DNA from: Coprinellus micaceus
Taxonomy: Eukaryota > Basidiomycota > Agaricomycetes > Agaricales > Psathyrellaceae
Reading direction: 5' to 3'
Assembly: GCA_951394405.1 (NCBI GenBank)
Contig: OX596340.1
Location: 1,674,001 to 1,738,000, forward strand
Length of the DNA: 64,000 nucleotides
The notes under the pieces were generated by a model. The model was not told the DNA's origin, did no database searches, and saw nothing but the letters and a program-made list of their open reading frames with translations. The position numbers and the translations under genes were made by a program. Below, piece by piece: positions 20,239 through 32,747 of this stretch. The stretch's first letter is position 1; each line of letters opens with the position of its first letter.

Positions 20239-20693
20239 CTAGTTTGAGCCGTAGGGCAGCAACCTCTTGTTTAGGTTGACCGTTTGCCGGGGTGTTGAGT
20301 AGGCAGTGGTGCTGAGTTGGTTCTTGCGTCCTGGAGACTTGTGGACGTTCAAATGCGAGTGGCCAGCCTTGCCCTGAATGTCGAGAATACAGCGTATGCG
20401 CAAATTCGGACGAAGAGAGATGATCAGAACCACAGGGTGAGGTGACCAGAGGGAAATGTTCGGGCGAGAAGGTCAGGAACCTAGGACGACAGCATAGACC
20501 CGCAGCGAAGACGCACCCGCTTGAACACACTGCTAGCACCCAAGCTCCTCCACCTCTTCTTCGCTCCAGAGTGCGACTTGAGCTTATACCCGGCCTCCAC
20601 GATTGGGGACGCTGAGAACGAGCGAACGGCGTTGAAGGACAACGGGCCGCGCAGGATGGCCCGGCAGGTGCCGGCAAGACGGGCTCCGAACAT
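20239..20693 (-). CDS. Mitochondrial ribosomal protein bL35m
   Basis: Large-subunit protein of the mitochondrial ribosome, 103 residues. Exons 20517..20693 and 20239..20373. The N-terminus is an Arg-rich mitochondrial presequence (MFGARLAGTCRAILRGPL ... VRSFSASP). The L35 core follows: YKLKSHSGAKKRWRSLG, then after the 143-nt intron GKAGHSHLNVHKSPGRKNQ, in line with the K-x-H-S-x-A-x-K-R-x signature and the basic second half. It shares a 291-bp divergent promoter region with UFD2. Confidence 0.87.
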
Positions 20694-20984
20694 CGTGGAG
20701 GTTGTGTTCGACGACGAGGGTGATGAGGAGGTCGTTTGACGCGGTGAGCTCAAGAGGATGGCCGTTGACGCAAGACGGAGAAATTGGATGGGTCCGGCGT
20801 CGGACGCTGTTCCGGGCACCAACGAGGCCGTCATCACCGTCTGATTCAGCGAGGCAAGGCGCCTTTACCCAATTTAACGAGGTGCACACCCCTCCTTTCT
20901 CTCCTCACCTCGATTTGCTCGCTGTAGATCTACTCAGACTCACGAACACATACTTTGGCGACTGGTTGAACGCTGGACACGACA

Positions 20985-23900
20985 ATGAGCGATAACACTC
21001 AGACCAATCAGGGACCCCAGCCTCTGGGAGCTACACCGCAGGACGATGCTGAACGCGTGCGTGTATACCTCGTCTCCAATACCCTCCCCATCGCTGAAGC
21101 CTTTTTATTATGTCTAGATCCGTCTCAAACGTCTGCAAAAGCTTCAATCTCTCCAATCCCAATCGGCCAATTCTGCGGGTGCCTCGACATCAGGCAGCCC
21201 GTCACCTGCAGGTACAGGTATTGCCACACCTTCAGGATCTGGCAGTGCATCCAAGGCTGCGACACCTACAAGGACAGAATCTCCTGCCCCCAAACCTAGG
21301 CCGATCCCCAAGCCCACGCCGAGATCGTCGTATGGGTCGTATGGCATCCAGCAGCCGGCACCCCCAGTGGCAAGACCCGTGCAGAGGAAGATCGTCCCGC
21401 TCGACTTGGAGGCCTGGGAGCATCAGGTACTGCAGGATGTGTTAAAGGTCACTTTGAGCGTATGTAATAACCACGCATTTCGTGGAATACGGACTGACGT
21501 GAGTGGTTTACCGAGTGTAGAAAGAGGTCGCGGAGAGGACTGGGTACGATATCGTGTGGTTGAAAGGTCTGGCAGAAGATCTGGCGAGCGATGGGGCTGG
21601 TGAGTAGTATCCCTCTTCAGTTTGATATCTTTATTCAAGGTGAGATTTGAATGTAGCTCCTCCGAAGCTTTCAATCGACCTCATCGACCAACTCTTAATA
21701 TCGAGACTTGAGCTTGATCCTCAAGGCATGACGTGGGTTGCCCCTACTCTCTCCGGACGGGTACCCTCTGACGCTTTGGAATGACAGCGACGACCTCGAT
21801 TATCTCCCTGTCCTTGTCTCTCTCCCAGCCTCACAGACAGTGTTCGAGTTCCTTGTCGGAGCGTGGAAGAGGCTCAACGCTACGCGAGCCGCTCTGGTCA
21901 AGAAGGTTAATATTTCATGCTTTTAAAGTTTAATCGGCGTCATGTTGACACTGGTTCTTTGCCACAGAGCCACCCTCCTGTCGAAATCCAGAATGCTGTT
22001 ACGAGGTTGGAGAAGCTGCGCGAGCTTCTCATCAGTTACGCCGGCCTCATCTTGCAGGAGCCTGAGATGTTCCCTCAGCCTTCAGGGTGGGCTCGCAACT
22101 TCTCTTCTCAACCAGAGTCTAATATATCCGCATAGGAAGGAACTCGGCCCTCCAGAACTCATCAAGCCCCTCCTCTCGCTAGCCGCCCTCTCCGCACCCC
22201 TCCTTTCCAGCCCTAACGCTCCCAACACCCTGGCTCCAAACGACATTGAGCAATTCCTGCAAGATCTCGCGCGCCGCTTCGAGCCCGACAATGAGATCGA
22301 CTCCATCCTCGGACCAGTCATCCGCGGTCTCTGCTTCCACGAGTCGCTATTCCGTGCCGACGGCCTCAGTGGACATGATGCAGGATGGAGGGGCGTCGTT
22401 GGGGGCTTGGAGGCCCTGACCAGTGTCAAGAGTATTGCGGCAATGATCACTCGGTTAGAAGACTGGATTCCTACGACAGCAACGGCGGTGACCTTTGAGA
22501 ACGTTAGTCTCTTGGGCCCACTGTGCCGCCTTGGGTTGTTCGCGAGGGAATGGCCGGCGATCGCCAAGACATACTTCACCGAGCCGGATAAACGCTCTCG
22601 CGACGACGTTGACTCTTCTTTTGCCACTCTACGGAGCACGCTGAAGAGCCTGCAGAGCAGCTTGTTCAAGATCTTTGATTCACTTGTGCGCGCGAGCCCG
22701 GCGAGTCGCGAGCAAGTGTTGCAGTACTTTGCGCATGTGATCAGGTTGAACACGAGGCGTGCGGGCATGCAGGTCGATCCGGATACGGTGGCGAGCGATA
22801 GCTATGTGCTGAATTTACAGAGTGTCCTCTTGAGGTTCTGTGAGCCGTTCATGGACGCCAACTTTTCCAAGGTGGGTTGCCCCCTTCATTCAATCTACTA
22901 CTTCGAAACGACTAACTTTGATGTCGCAGATTGATCGAATTGACCCCTACTTCTACGCCCACTCCAAGCGTACCCCTCTCAATGACGAGACGCGTATCAA
23001 GGCCACTTCTGAAGAAGCGTCGTCCTGGGCTTCTGAGCACCCGCCAACGGAGCCCCCGAACTTTCTCTCGAACATATTCTTCTTGACGATTGCGATGGCA
23101 CACTACGGGTACTTGAAGACGACCGACACCTACAACAGTACCCACAAGCAGATGGACGAGATAAAGCGGCACTTGGAGCACCTCCAAGGCGATGGGAGTT
23201 GGATGGGGACCCCAATGCAGGCGAGGGTTGAACAGGCAATCAACTTGGTCAAGACGGAGGAAGGCAAGATTCGGATGCAGCAGTTGGCGTTTGAGGCAGG
23301 GTTGATGGACCCCGAGGTCCTGTTCCGCTCAATCAACTTCATGAACTTCCTGTCGGTATGGTTAATCAGACAGGCCGACCCGAAGAAGACACACCCAAAC
23401 CCTATCGCTGAGTGAGTGTCCATCCTTTCTGTAGATCTTCCACGATGTTCATTTCTCTCCTTTTTCAGAATACCTTTGCCCAAAGAAGTTCCGATGGCGT
23501 TCAGATGCTTACCCGAGTACATCGTTGAGGACATCGTGGACTATCTCCACTTTGCAACACAAACGTCCCCAGACAAGTTCGAGCTGGCTGGAAAGACGGA
23601 GCTCCTGGTCTTCATTCTCACGTTCCTCACGTCGACGTGGTATATCAAGAACCCCTTCTTGAAGTCCAAGATCAACGACGTGAGTTACATGCGCTACTCT
23701 TCCATGGCCAACGCTAACTCCCCGCGACCCTCGTGTAGGTGCTCTTTATGTCGATCTGGGGGTACGGTCGGGAGAAGTATGGCGTGCTCGGCAACATGCT
23801 GAACACTCACCCGTTGGCTCTGAAGCATCTTATGCCCGCGCTCATGCACTTCTACATCGAGGTCGAACAGACCGGGGCGAGCTCGCAGTTCTACGACAAG

Positions 23901-25051
23901 TTCAACGCAAGGTCCGTGATTTGCTATCGGACATCAACATGGCCAGGCTGACCGCGTCGCAGACGAAATATCGCCTATGTCCTCAAAGTCGTATGGAACA
24001 ACCCGACGCACCGTGAAGCTCTCAAAGCTGAGACCAAGAACGTCGACAAATTCGTGCGCTTTGTCAACCTCATGATCAACGATGTGACATACCTCATGGA
24101 CGAGTCACTCGGCGAGCTCGCTCAGATCCACGACATTCAAACAGAGATGGACGATCTGGAGACATGGGAAAACCAAACGCAAGAGCATCGCCGCGAGCGG
24201 GAGGGAACCCTTCGTTCTCTCGAACGCCATGCCTCGAGTTACACCACCCTTGGTCGGTCGACGGTTGAGCTTCTCAAGCTCTTCACAGCAGAGACCAAAG
24301 CGCCGTTTATGATGCCCGAAATCGTGGATCGTCTGGCTGCTATGTTAGACTATAACCTTCAGGCACTTGTTGGCCCGCGATGCTCCAACCTCAAAGTCCG
24401 CGAACCCGAGAAGCTCAAGTTCGACCCGAAGATTCTCTTGAACTACATTTTGCAGGTATTCATCAACTTGAGCGATCAGGATGAGTTCGTGCAAGCCGTT
24501 GCAGGTGACGGAAGGAGTTATACCAAGGAGCTGTTCGAACGGGCCATGAACACCGCGACGAGGAAGAACATCAAGAGTCAAACGGAGCTGGATATCCTGA
24601 GAGCGTTTGTGGCGAAAGTCGAGGATGCAAAGGCGAGTATACAGGAGGAGGATGATCTGGGCGAAGTGCCTGATGAGTTCCTCGGTGAGTGGCATATGTT
24701 GGCTTTTTCTTGTGGTTTTTCTGACGGGGGCGTTGTGTAGATCCTTTGATGTTCACGGTTATGAAGGATCCAGTGATGCTCCCCTCGTCGAAGACTATCA
24801 TCGATCGCGCAACAATCAAGTCGCACTTGCTTTCGGACTCTAAGGATCCTTTCAACCGAGCTCCACTCACAATCGATGAGGTCATTGAGCGTATGTTTGA
24901 TTTGTTCACTCCCCTTCGAAATTCAAGTCGACTGACGAACGAATTGCTCCTAGAACCGGAACTGAAGCTGAAGATCACGACTTACCTTCAAGAAAGAAGG
25001 CACAAAGCCGCTGCTCCGGTGGAGGAGAACGCCATGAACGTTGACACATGA
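20985..25051 (+). CDS. UFD2: Ubiquitin conjugation factor E4 (Ufd2)
   Basis: U-box E4 ligase that extends ubiquitin chains on substrates delivered by Cdc48. Thirteen exons: 20985..21056, 21118..21459, 21521..21599, 21657..21732, 21788..21905, 21968..22086, 22136..22871, 22930..23411, 23469..23679, 23739..23911, 23963..24684, 24741..24890, 24954..25051; 1125 residues. A Ser/Pro-rich N-terminus is followed by the Ufd2 core, for example [20 protein letters not shown] and [19 protein letters not shown], and the C-terminal U-box [20 protein letters not shown] with [13 protein letters not shown]. The C-terminus is [10 protein letters not shown]. Length and domain order match the family. All introns are 50-64 nt and phase-consistent. 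Confidence 0.93.
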
Positions 25052-25745
25052 AACGGCCGACAGACGCCCTTTATTCATTTCTACAAGCTTCCCCACTGTC
25101 TAGAATTACATCCGCCCCCATTAGCATAGCACGAGAACTATCTGCATTCGATGAAGTGGGCGAGGGACACAAGCCATTCCTGGGGGCCATTCCCCTGCAA
25201 CGCAATCTCAGCCATAATTTCTATAGATGAATACAGCCTACAGGTGGTATGATCCCACCGAATTCAGATTGAGGGACTGTGATAGCACAGCATTCTCAGA
25301 GAGCACCAGGGCCGTCGTCCAAACCACAAGCAAACTGGGAGGGCTCTCTTAGCGGATTCCTTCAATTCATGTTCAACGGTGGTTCACAAACTCGTCCCAA
25401 CGCGCCACTATCGCCGCCTGTTGGCTGACTGGGTTTTGAAGAGGGCGGGAATCGGAAATGAGCGCCCAGGAACCAGCGCCAGCGTCTAACTACCAAGCGT
25501 TCCATGTACCTCCTATTGGCACTTTGGCATATGCGCAGCCACTTCCCCTTCGTTACACGGTCAAGTCCACTATGTCACTCCGCCACCCGGGTTTTTGACC
25601 AAGCTAACCTGGTTTTTGACTGCACAACCGGTTCAATCAAAAGCATCCCTCTGCTTGCTAGTCAACATTTCTGAGTGCTAAACCGCCTCATGACATAGGT
25701 GCCCACAGGACCCCATATATCGCCTTCCAACTGCTCTCCAGTCTA
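25052..25745. other. Convergent spacer, UFD2 / P450
   Basis: 694 bp between the stops of UFD2 and the P450 on the minus strand. Only short frames; nothing recognisable. Confidence 0.35.
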
Positions 25746-27774
25746 CTACGTCCTCTTTCTGAATTCTAGCTTGGCGAATGTGTTTGCGCCACGGTTGGTG
25801 CCAAAGAACTGTCCAGCCGGAGGAGACCTGGAGTCTCCAGGGAGGCGGATATCATAGTTGACGAGAATGTGACTGAGCATTGCTTTGAGTTCTGCGATGG
25901 CGAGGAAGCGACCGGGGCAGTGGTGGCGCCCACCAGAACCGAAGAGCATAAAGTTGATATCGGGGTTGATGATTCCACTGATCGTAGCTGGTTCGTTTTC
26001 TTTTTTAACGAAGCGGAACCCATCGAATTGGCTCCCGTTTTCGAAAACAGACTGGATGGGAAGGTTAGGTGGGGTTATCAGGGTCCTTGAAAGCGAAAGG
26101 GTAGCAACGTACGGGGTCGCGCTGCATCGCCCGGCTAACGCAGCCTACGCTATATCCAGCCGGAATTGTGAGCCCATTGGAGAAGGTAAAGTCCTTCACA
26201 GCTTTCCTAACCAATCCAACTATACAGTCATGGTCAGAGAATCCACACAATAGCCAGTTTAATAGGTCAAGATCCGACCTGAATTCAGCCCGCCGAGTCT
26301 CGACGACTCTTTAATGACACTGTCGAGCTTGTGCATCCTGCTGAACGCATCCTTCGTCCATCCATACTGGGAAACGATCTCTTCAATCTCTCCTCGGAGA
26401 GGCTGTATATAATCCGGTCGTGCCGCGAGGTCAAACAACGTGTCGCTGAGGACAATGCTTGTTGTGTGGAGGCCTCCGAACTCTGACTTCATAATTCGGA
26501 TAATCAAGTCGTCCACTGTACGCTGTGCCGGAGGTGAAGCTTCCAAGAGCCAGGATACCAGGTCGTTCTGGGTTTCCCTTGAGTGACAATGCCCCAGTTT
26601 CAGGTTGAGGTACACCCACTGGTTTGCCTTCCCAGTTTCTTCCCAATTCGGCGTCCTTCTGCAGGCGTTCTTCGAGCATGGGACCTAGCAAGACTCTCAT
26701 TTTCTTCAGTGTTCGGGGCACTCTGGAAATGAGGCGAGCAACAAGGCTGGAGAAAGAGACGATGTTACGACACGGTTCAGATAGGTACGGTGAACTTACT
26801 GCCTCAGGGCTGCGGGGAAGAGCCCAATGACAGTTGCCGTGAGGATGAGCACAACAGAGAAGTCTGTTTGGAGTTTCAAGAACTCAGTGTCCTTGTCTAA
26901 AATAGAGCTAGTAAGGGGTGACATCTACCGATGTATGCAATGGGCGCTTACGAAGTTGTAGAGTCGGGAAGAAGAACCGGTTGACAATTCTGCAGACCAT
27001 ATGTACGAAGGTGTTCACAGCTTTCAAGCTTGTCCAATCTAAAATCCCAGACACGTTAGGGTCCCTCCTTTTAGCTGTAGCAGCGTGAACCTAGCCCAAC
27101 CTTCAGTTAATGGGATGTGATCCTCGAACGCTGCTCGCATTTCGTCCATGATATCAGGGAAGAGGACCAGCACGTTCCTGTTCATCTGCTTCTGGGTCAC
27201 GGATACGTGGTACCATTCTGCGTTAGAGACGTGCTTCCCAAGGATATGGTCCACTTGAAGGAGCTTTCAACCCGCCAGTCAGCTGAAGGAAACCCTTGGC
27301 GGGCAGCAGAATGGCGCACTCACATCTATCACATTCCCCACACTGCTCAGCTCGCTCTCTGGGGCTCTGCGTAACTCCTCCACCATGTCTTGACCGCTGA
27401 CGACGACCAGCCATTGAGATTCGGTCTCGAAATTGCGCACTTTGAAAGCAGCGCCTTTGTACTACCATGGGATATCGGTATCAAGTCTGGCACATGAACG
27501 AGTTGTTAGATAGACGCCAACCTTCTCATAACCCTCCTCAATCACTTTGTATCCAGAGAGGAAGTACTTCCATGCTCCCAGGTACGAACAAATGAACCCG
27601 TCTGACCCAATCGTTGGGATGTGGTCAACCTACAGAGAGCCCAGTTTACATGAGTAGGCGAAGCCGCAACCCCGTCATTGGACACACCTTCGCCCTTGTA
27701 GTCCGGAATCCATACCACTGATAAGTGAACCAAGAAACGCTCAAGACGCCCAACGCCTCTACGAGAGAATGCAT
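25746..27774 (-). CDS. Cytochrome P450, tandem copy 1
   Basis: ER P450 of 502 residues. Ten exons: 27688..27774, 27522..27629, 27324..27461, 27101..27263, 26952..27038, 26800..26896, 26620..26746, 26279..26567, 26113..26219, 25746..26051. Motifs: hydrophobic anchor (ALGVLSVSWFTYQWYGF), VDHIPTIGSDGFICSY, AEWYHVSVTQKQMNRN, helix K as KESSR, FDGFRF and the heme loop MLFGSGGRHHCPGRFLA. The heme loop has one residue more than usual between the Phe and the Cys. Exon lengths equal those of the neighbouring copy at 28.2-30.4 kb, except that 289 nt replaces 114+175 and 306 nt replaces 131+175, meaning two introns have been lost exactly. Confidence 0.88.
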
Positions 27775-28195
27775 AGCGTCCTCCAAGGATGAAAACAACC
27801 CTTTTAGGCGCCCGAACCGCTTGGATGCGTGGCACTCGGATCCGCTATCGAGGATTTATGGGCGCTGCGCGCCCACACCCAAGGGAGACTCGGAAGCTTG
27901 CATCACCGTTCCGATAAGTAATCAGGGGCGTTGAAGAGACCTTACGTTATCCGGGAGATGTCCTCTCGCCCGTCCTCGAAGGAAGGATGCAGGTTCAAGT
28001 TCAGTTGACTCAGAAGAAATGGCTGCAAGCCCGGTAAATAAACCTCGGATTCAAGTTACCGGACCAGACCATGGGGAGAACTTGAACAGGTTTACATTGC
28101 GTCGCTGAAATTCTGGGTGCCACTGCAACATAGGGCCAGGAGAAATCGACCCCAGGATCTTGTCGGTCTGACTACGGGAGACTAAGTAACACCGT
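27775..28195. promoter_or_regulatory. Spacer between tandem P450s
   Basis: 421 bp upstream of tandem copy 1 and downstream of copy 2. A weak CATAAAT lies near 27855 on the minus strand. No coding exon seen. Confidence 0.3.
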
Positions 28196-30351
28196 CTACG
28201 TCCTCCGCCTGCGTAATTGAAGCTTGACAGAGCCATCTGGCCCTCTAGAACTATTGAAGAATTGACCTTCGGAAATTGTGGTGGACTCCTCAGGCAGGCG
28301 TATATCGTAATTGATGAGAATATGGGACATGATGGCCTTCAGTTCGGCGGCGGCGAGGAAGCGCCCAGGGCTAGGAAGACGATGATTAGGTACTTTGAAA
28401 ACGACGCAAAGCGAGGACAGACGCGTACCAATGGTGTCGCCCAGTGCTAAACAGCAAGAAGTTGGTGTCTTGCGCTACGAACCCGTTGGCAGACGACTCG
28501 TCGCCACCTTCCACGGCGAATCTGAAGCCATCGAAAATATGGGAGTCGGCGTAGATTGACTGGGGATGTGGGTCAACTGCTGGCTGAATGTGGCTGAAAG
28601 AGACTCACAGAATCATATTGCGCTGCTCGGTTAATAGCACCAACACTAAAACCAGCTGGGACGTGAAGGCCATTTGAGAATGTGAAGTCCTTCTGCACTG
28701 ATCGTATTGCGGCGACTACGGTGACGGTCAGAGGCCTTCCCTGTCGCGATGGAAACGTGGTTCAGACATACCGCTCATGAGCCCATTAAGTCGAGAAGAC
28801 TCCTTCAGGAAGCTGTCGAGCTTTGGCATTGCGTTGAATGCTTCCTTCGTCCACCCGAACTCATCGGTGACCTGTTCAACTTCCTCGCGCAGGGGTTGCA
28901 GGTACTCCGGCCGCGCAGCGAGGTCAAGAAGGGCGTCGGAGACCACCTAGAATCATCCACGCGTTTGGGTCAGGGAGGGGTAACTCTAGTCACCCTGCCA
29001 GTAGCGAGGCAACGCACCACATTTGATGTGTGGAATGCTGCGAACTCCAGCTGCATGAGCCTCATGAGAAGATCGTCCAAGTTGAGTTGGTCTGGAGGGG
29101 CACTCTCAAGGAACCAAGACAGAAGGTCGTTCTACATTCGAACTTGTTGAGAAGCGTCGAAAATTGGGGGCGAAATTCCTCGAACGTACTGGCCTACCCT
29201 CCCAATGGGACCCCAACTCGAGTTCTTTTTTCAAGCGCTCCTCCAGCAACGGACCTACTATACCCATCATCTTCTTCATACTTCGGGGAACCGGAGAGAC
29301 AAGCCATGCTACGGGGCTAGGTTCGACCTCAGCGGAAGGCGAGAACTGACAACAAAAAGGGCACACTAACCGCCTGAGAGGTCCAGGAAACTGGGTAAGA
29401 GCCAGGGCTGACAAGAGGACCTGAATTGGATAGACCGTCTGAAGATCCAGGAATTCAGGGTCCCGGTCTATCATAAATGTCAGCGTCCATCCCCGTAGCG
29501 GTGTACCCATACTTACGCAGCTGTAAAGTTGGGAAGAAGAAACGATTGATCATCCTGCAAAGTATCCTAACAAAGGTTTTTGTCGGGGCGATACTCATCC
29601 ATTCTGTCGTCGATTTCAACCCATCAACAGGACGATGGACGATATCTTGAAATAGTGGCCCACCTTCCGAAAGGGGTATGAGATCGGCAAAAGCTTCTCG
29701 CATTTCATCAATGAGGTCGGGCATAAGGTCGGCCATATTCCTCGTTATTTGCTTGGTCGTAACATCGACGTGGTACCACTCTCCCCGGGCGGCTTTCTCG
29801 CCAAGGGAACCACGCAATTGGAGCATCTGAGAGATGTTAGAGGGTGACTGAGGACGCTTGCAAGGGATTGAGGGCATCATACATCCAAGGCAGCCTCGTT
29901 GAGGCTGAGAACGTCGACAGGGGCTTTGCGGATATCGTCGACCATATTTCGTCCGCTCACGACAATTAGCCACCGGGAGGCAGTCTCGAAAGTTGACACT
30001 TTGAAAGGGGCACCTTTGTACTGGTGCACAACGAAGAGGGCATCAGTTCCAGGACTCGATTGTATCGGCCAACGCGCCTCATATTGAATTTGAGCCGACC
30101 TTTTTGTAGCCTTCCTCGACGATTTTGTTGCCCGAGAATACATACTTCCACGCGCCGAGATAGGATCCAACAAAACCATCTGAGCCCAGTGTTGGGATGT
30201 GATCTACCTGGCAAGTGGTGCCCGAAGGCTGAGTAGTGCGAAGGATGGTCAAACTGACGCATACCTTGGCTCTTGCTTCTCGGAATGCGTACCACCGGTA
30301 GGTAAGCCATAAAACGGCCAGAGCGCCCATAGTTAGTTCAACGTGCTGCAT
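28196..30351 (-). CDS. Cytochrome P450, tandem copy 2
   Basis: Sister of the preceding P450, also 502 residues. Twelve exons: 30265..30351, 30100..30207, 29883..30020, 29664..29826, 29517..29603, 29371..29467, 29190..29316, 29018..29131, 28772..28946, 28609..28715, 28429..28559, 28196..28370. Motifs: VDHIPTLGSDGFVGSYLGAW, GEWYHVDVTTKQITRNMAD, helix K as KESSR, FDGFRF and heme loop FSTGRHHCPGR, with the cysteine codon split by the last intron. The C-terminus is Arg-rich (LQLRRRRT). The complete intron set probably represents the ancestral state of this P450 group. A TATATATA box lies about 55 bp upstream of the start. Confidence 0.88.
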
Positions 30352-30944
30352 GGTTTCCTGTCAGTGAAGGAGTGAACTACGGCATGTCTTCACCTTCGTT
30401 GACTATATATACACCTCGCCGTTATCTGTCCTCGTGCCCATGGCGTGGGTGTGGGCAAGGATCAATGCGTCTTTCCCAAAACACAACCCAGTACAAAACC
30501 CCTTGCAAGATTGGCTAGAGCTTTAGAGGCAGATCCAGACGCCCAATAGAAGAGAGGGTGTTACGTACGTAGTACTTACGACCTTGTACTAACCTTGGAA
30601 GAACACACACACACCTTCTGCCCTTGTGCAAGTAATCGGGGGAAAGTGGTGATGGCGGACGCAGAGATGAGAAGCCGGGTAGGGCGGCTATTCCATCTTT
30701 CCAGCTTCAGTGGCATTCACGCCCAATGCCACTCAGTTGACTCTCAACCATAGCAGGTGCTTCTGCTTGAACGGGTGCAATAAGGTCCAAATTGATTACC
30801 GGGCGCTTATCGCAGCGCTGATTCGATGAACATCTGCGAAAGTGTGCCCGACTGAGAGCAGCTAGCGAGCGAGCGACATATCCAAGCATATCCGTATAGG
30901 AACCAGGCGAGAGCGAATTCAAAAGGGGAACCACAAAGCAGGAT
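30352..30944. promoter_or_regulatory. Promoter of P450 tandem copy 2 and 3' flank of the ABC gene
   Basis: 593 bp. The TATA box CTATATATA sits at about 30403-30411. No coding exon is supported. Confidence 0.4.
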
Positions 30945-32216
30945 CTAAGACGGAGAAGCGTTCTTTGCAAGTCCGGCAACTCCGTAAAGGTGGTCCCTGT
31001 CTGAACTTTCGTCAACGAGAGACTTGAAGACACCATCAGGCTTCCTCAGGAGGTCTGGGGGAAATGCAAACTCCACCTGCGGATTTGTGAGTATTCGTTC
31101 TGGGTGGGAGACGTAGAATCGCTTACAACGCGCCCAACATCCAGCACCATCTGAGAAATGGCCTTGACTCAGTTCTGAGATCGCAGCCTTTAGAGATACA
31201 AGACTCACAATTCTGTCTGCATCGATGATAGTCTGGAGACGGTGAGCGACAGTCAATACAGTCACGTCAGTGCCCAACTCGCGCCGAAGGGTATTCTGGA
31301 TGATGTTATCCGTCTCATGGTCGATGGCGGACGTCGCTTTGAGACCAATGTCAGCTTTGAGAGGGGTCACGAGTCGAATGCGTGGTATCACACACCTTCA
31401 TCAAGGATAAGCAGTTTGCTTGACCTGATAATGGCCCTCGCTAACGCTATGATCTGCCTCTGACCCACGGAAACATTGGCTCCGCCGCTTGCGATCTCGC
31501 TGTCGAGAGAGAGGCGACTTTCTCCTGCATCGTTGTGGGACGAGTAAAGGCCGGAGGATCGCAATGCAGCGTTGAGCGTAGGATCGTCGTACTCGTCAAA
31601 CGGATCGAGGTTGTATCTTAGCGTCCCACTGAGAAGCTCCGGCTGATAGGCGGTCAGGTTTGGCGGTAAGGGAAGGTGGGATCGGGAATGTACGCACCGT
31701 CTGAGGAATGATGGTTATGCTTGAACGAAGTGAATCGAGGTTGACGGTGTTTGTTTCGAGACCGTCAAAGTAAACGACACCTTCAGTAAGAATACACCGA
31801 AGCAATGCCAGCGTCAGGGAACTCTGTAGAATTTCAGTATGACGCTCGTGGGAGCTGCAGGTGATCCGGCATACCTTTCCGCTACCTGTTCGCCCGACAA
31901 CGCCTACCCGTTCACCGGACCGAATGTTGAACGACAAGCCATGGAGCACTACGGGCCCATCCTATGTGTACCCTATAAGAAATAGGAAGGGAACATATTT
32001 CTAGTATATGCTCACCTTCGAATACCGAGCAGTCAAATTCTCAACCTTGATCTCACCGCTGGTGGGCCATGCGGCTGGCGCCGGTTGGGGAATCAAGTCG
32101 CCTAAGATTGAGCGCTGGGCCTTGCTACCGGTAGGAGGGCGTCTGAATGGGGGAGGGGAAGGGGAAGGCGTGGCTTCAGCCGCAGCGCGCTGGGAGTTCC
32201 GCGTCGTTCGTGACAT
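30945..32216 (-). CDS. Stand-alone ABCC-type nucleotide-binding domain with foreign N-terminus
   Basis: A 314-residue protein holding only the second ATP-binding domain of an MRP/ABCC transporter. Exons 32016..32216, 31875..31961, 31698..31823, 31396..31642, 31209..31336, 31127..31150 (24 nt), 30945..31076. All ATPase motifs are present: Walker A GVVGRTGSGK, Q-loop ITIIPQTPELLSGTLRYNLD, signature VSVGQRQIIALARAI, Walker B KLLILDEATS and H-loop TVAHRLQ. No transmembrane domain or first NBD is found upstream, so it cannot be a transporter by itself. The first ~40 residues (MSRTTRNSQRAAAEA ... FRRPPTGSKAQRSILGDL) match the N-terminus of the acidic-protein gene at 37188, so the gene looks chimeric. 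Expression would be driven by the captured 5' end. It may be a decaying fragment; the frame is intact. Confidence 0.72.
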
Positions 32217-32747
32217 GTTAGGCTTCTACAATTGACTCAGTACGCGTCATCGCAGTCCAAGGCAACAGTCACGCACCTAAATGCTCAAAAAATGCGCTCT
32301 ATATCGCAATGGTTCGTCGGGTGTCGTCGAAGTTCGATGAACAGCGCTCAAAGTCGAGGGAGTTATTGACTCAACCGTCAAGGGCGCTGAGATGGTGGTG
32401 GAAGGGAAGGAAGAGTGGTTGATGTTGAATTTGATCAAGCTTGTTGCTATTCACAGCATTTTTCGATGTTTGCCTATTGCCTTCGCCGTCGTTGGTCACA
32501 GCGAGCAGACAATGAATCTGGGACATTGGAATTTAGGGGCATTCCCCTTTTGGAACGGAGGACACATTGCACGTGAGGTGGGTGGCAGTGAAGATGATCG
32601 AGCCCCTGTTTTGGGTTGGAGGCACTCAGCCGCAGCGACTGCGATGTGCACGGCGACGACGTCGCCTCCTGACTACGACCCAGCTGTGTCGCTGGAATCG
32701 ACATTTTTCTTCTCAAGTTTTTCAGTGGAAAATTGAAGGCATCCAAG
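32217..32747. promoter_or_regulatory. Divergent spacer, ABC domain / membrane protein
   Basis: 531 bp between divergent starts. No transmembrane-domain exons of an ABC transporter were found here. Short frames only. Confidence 0.35.

Noticed and set aside
1..30351. Classical secondary-metabolite cluster
   Set aside because: P450s and an acyltransferase are present, but no PKS, NRPS, terpene synthase or UbiA-type backbone gene was seen in the window. Only a weaker pathway hypothesis is kept.
30945..32747. Full ABC transporter
   Set aside because: The upstream 530 bp contain no transmembrane exons or NBD1, and the next gene is divergent.
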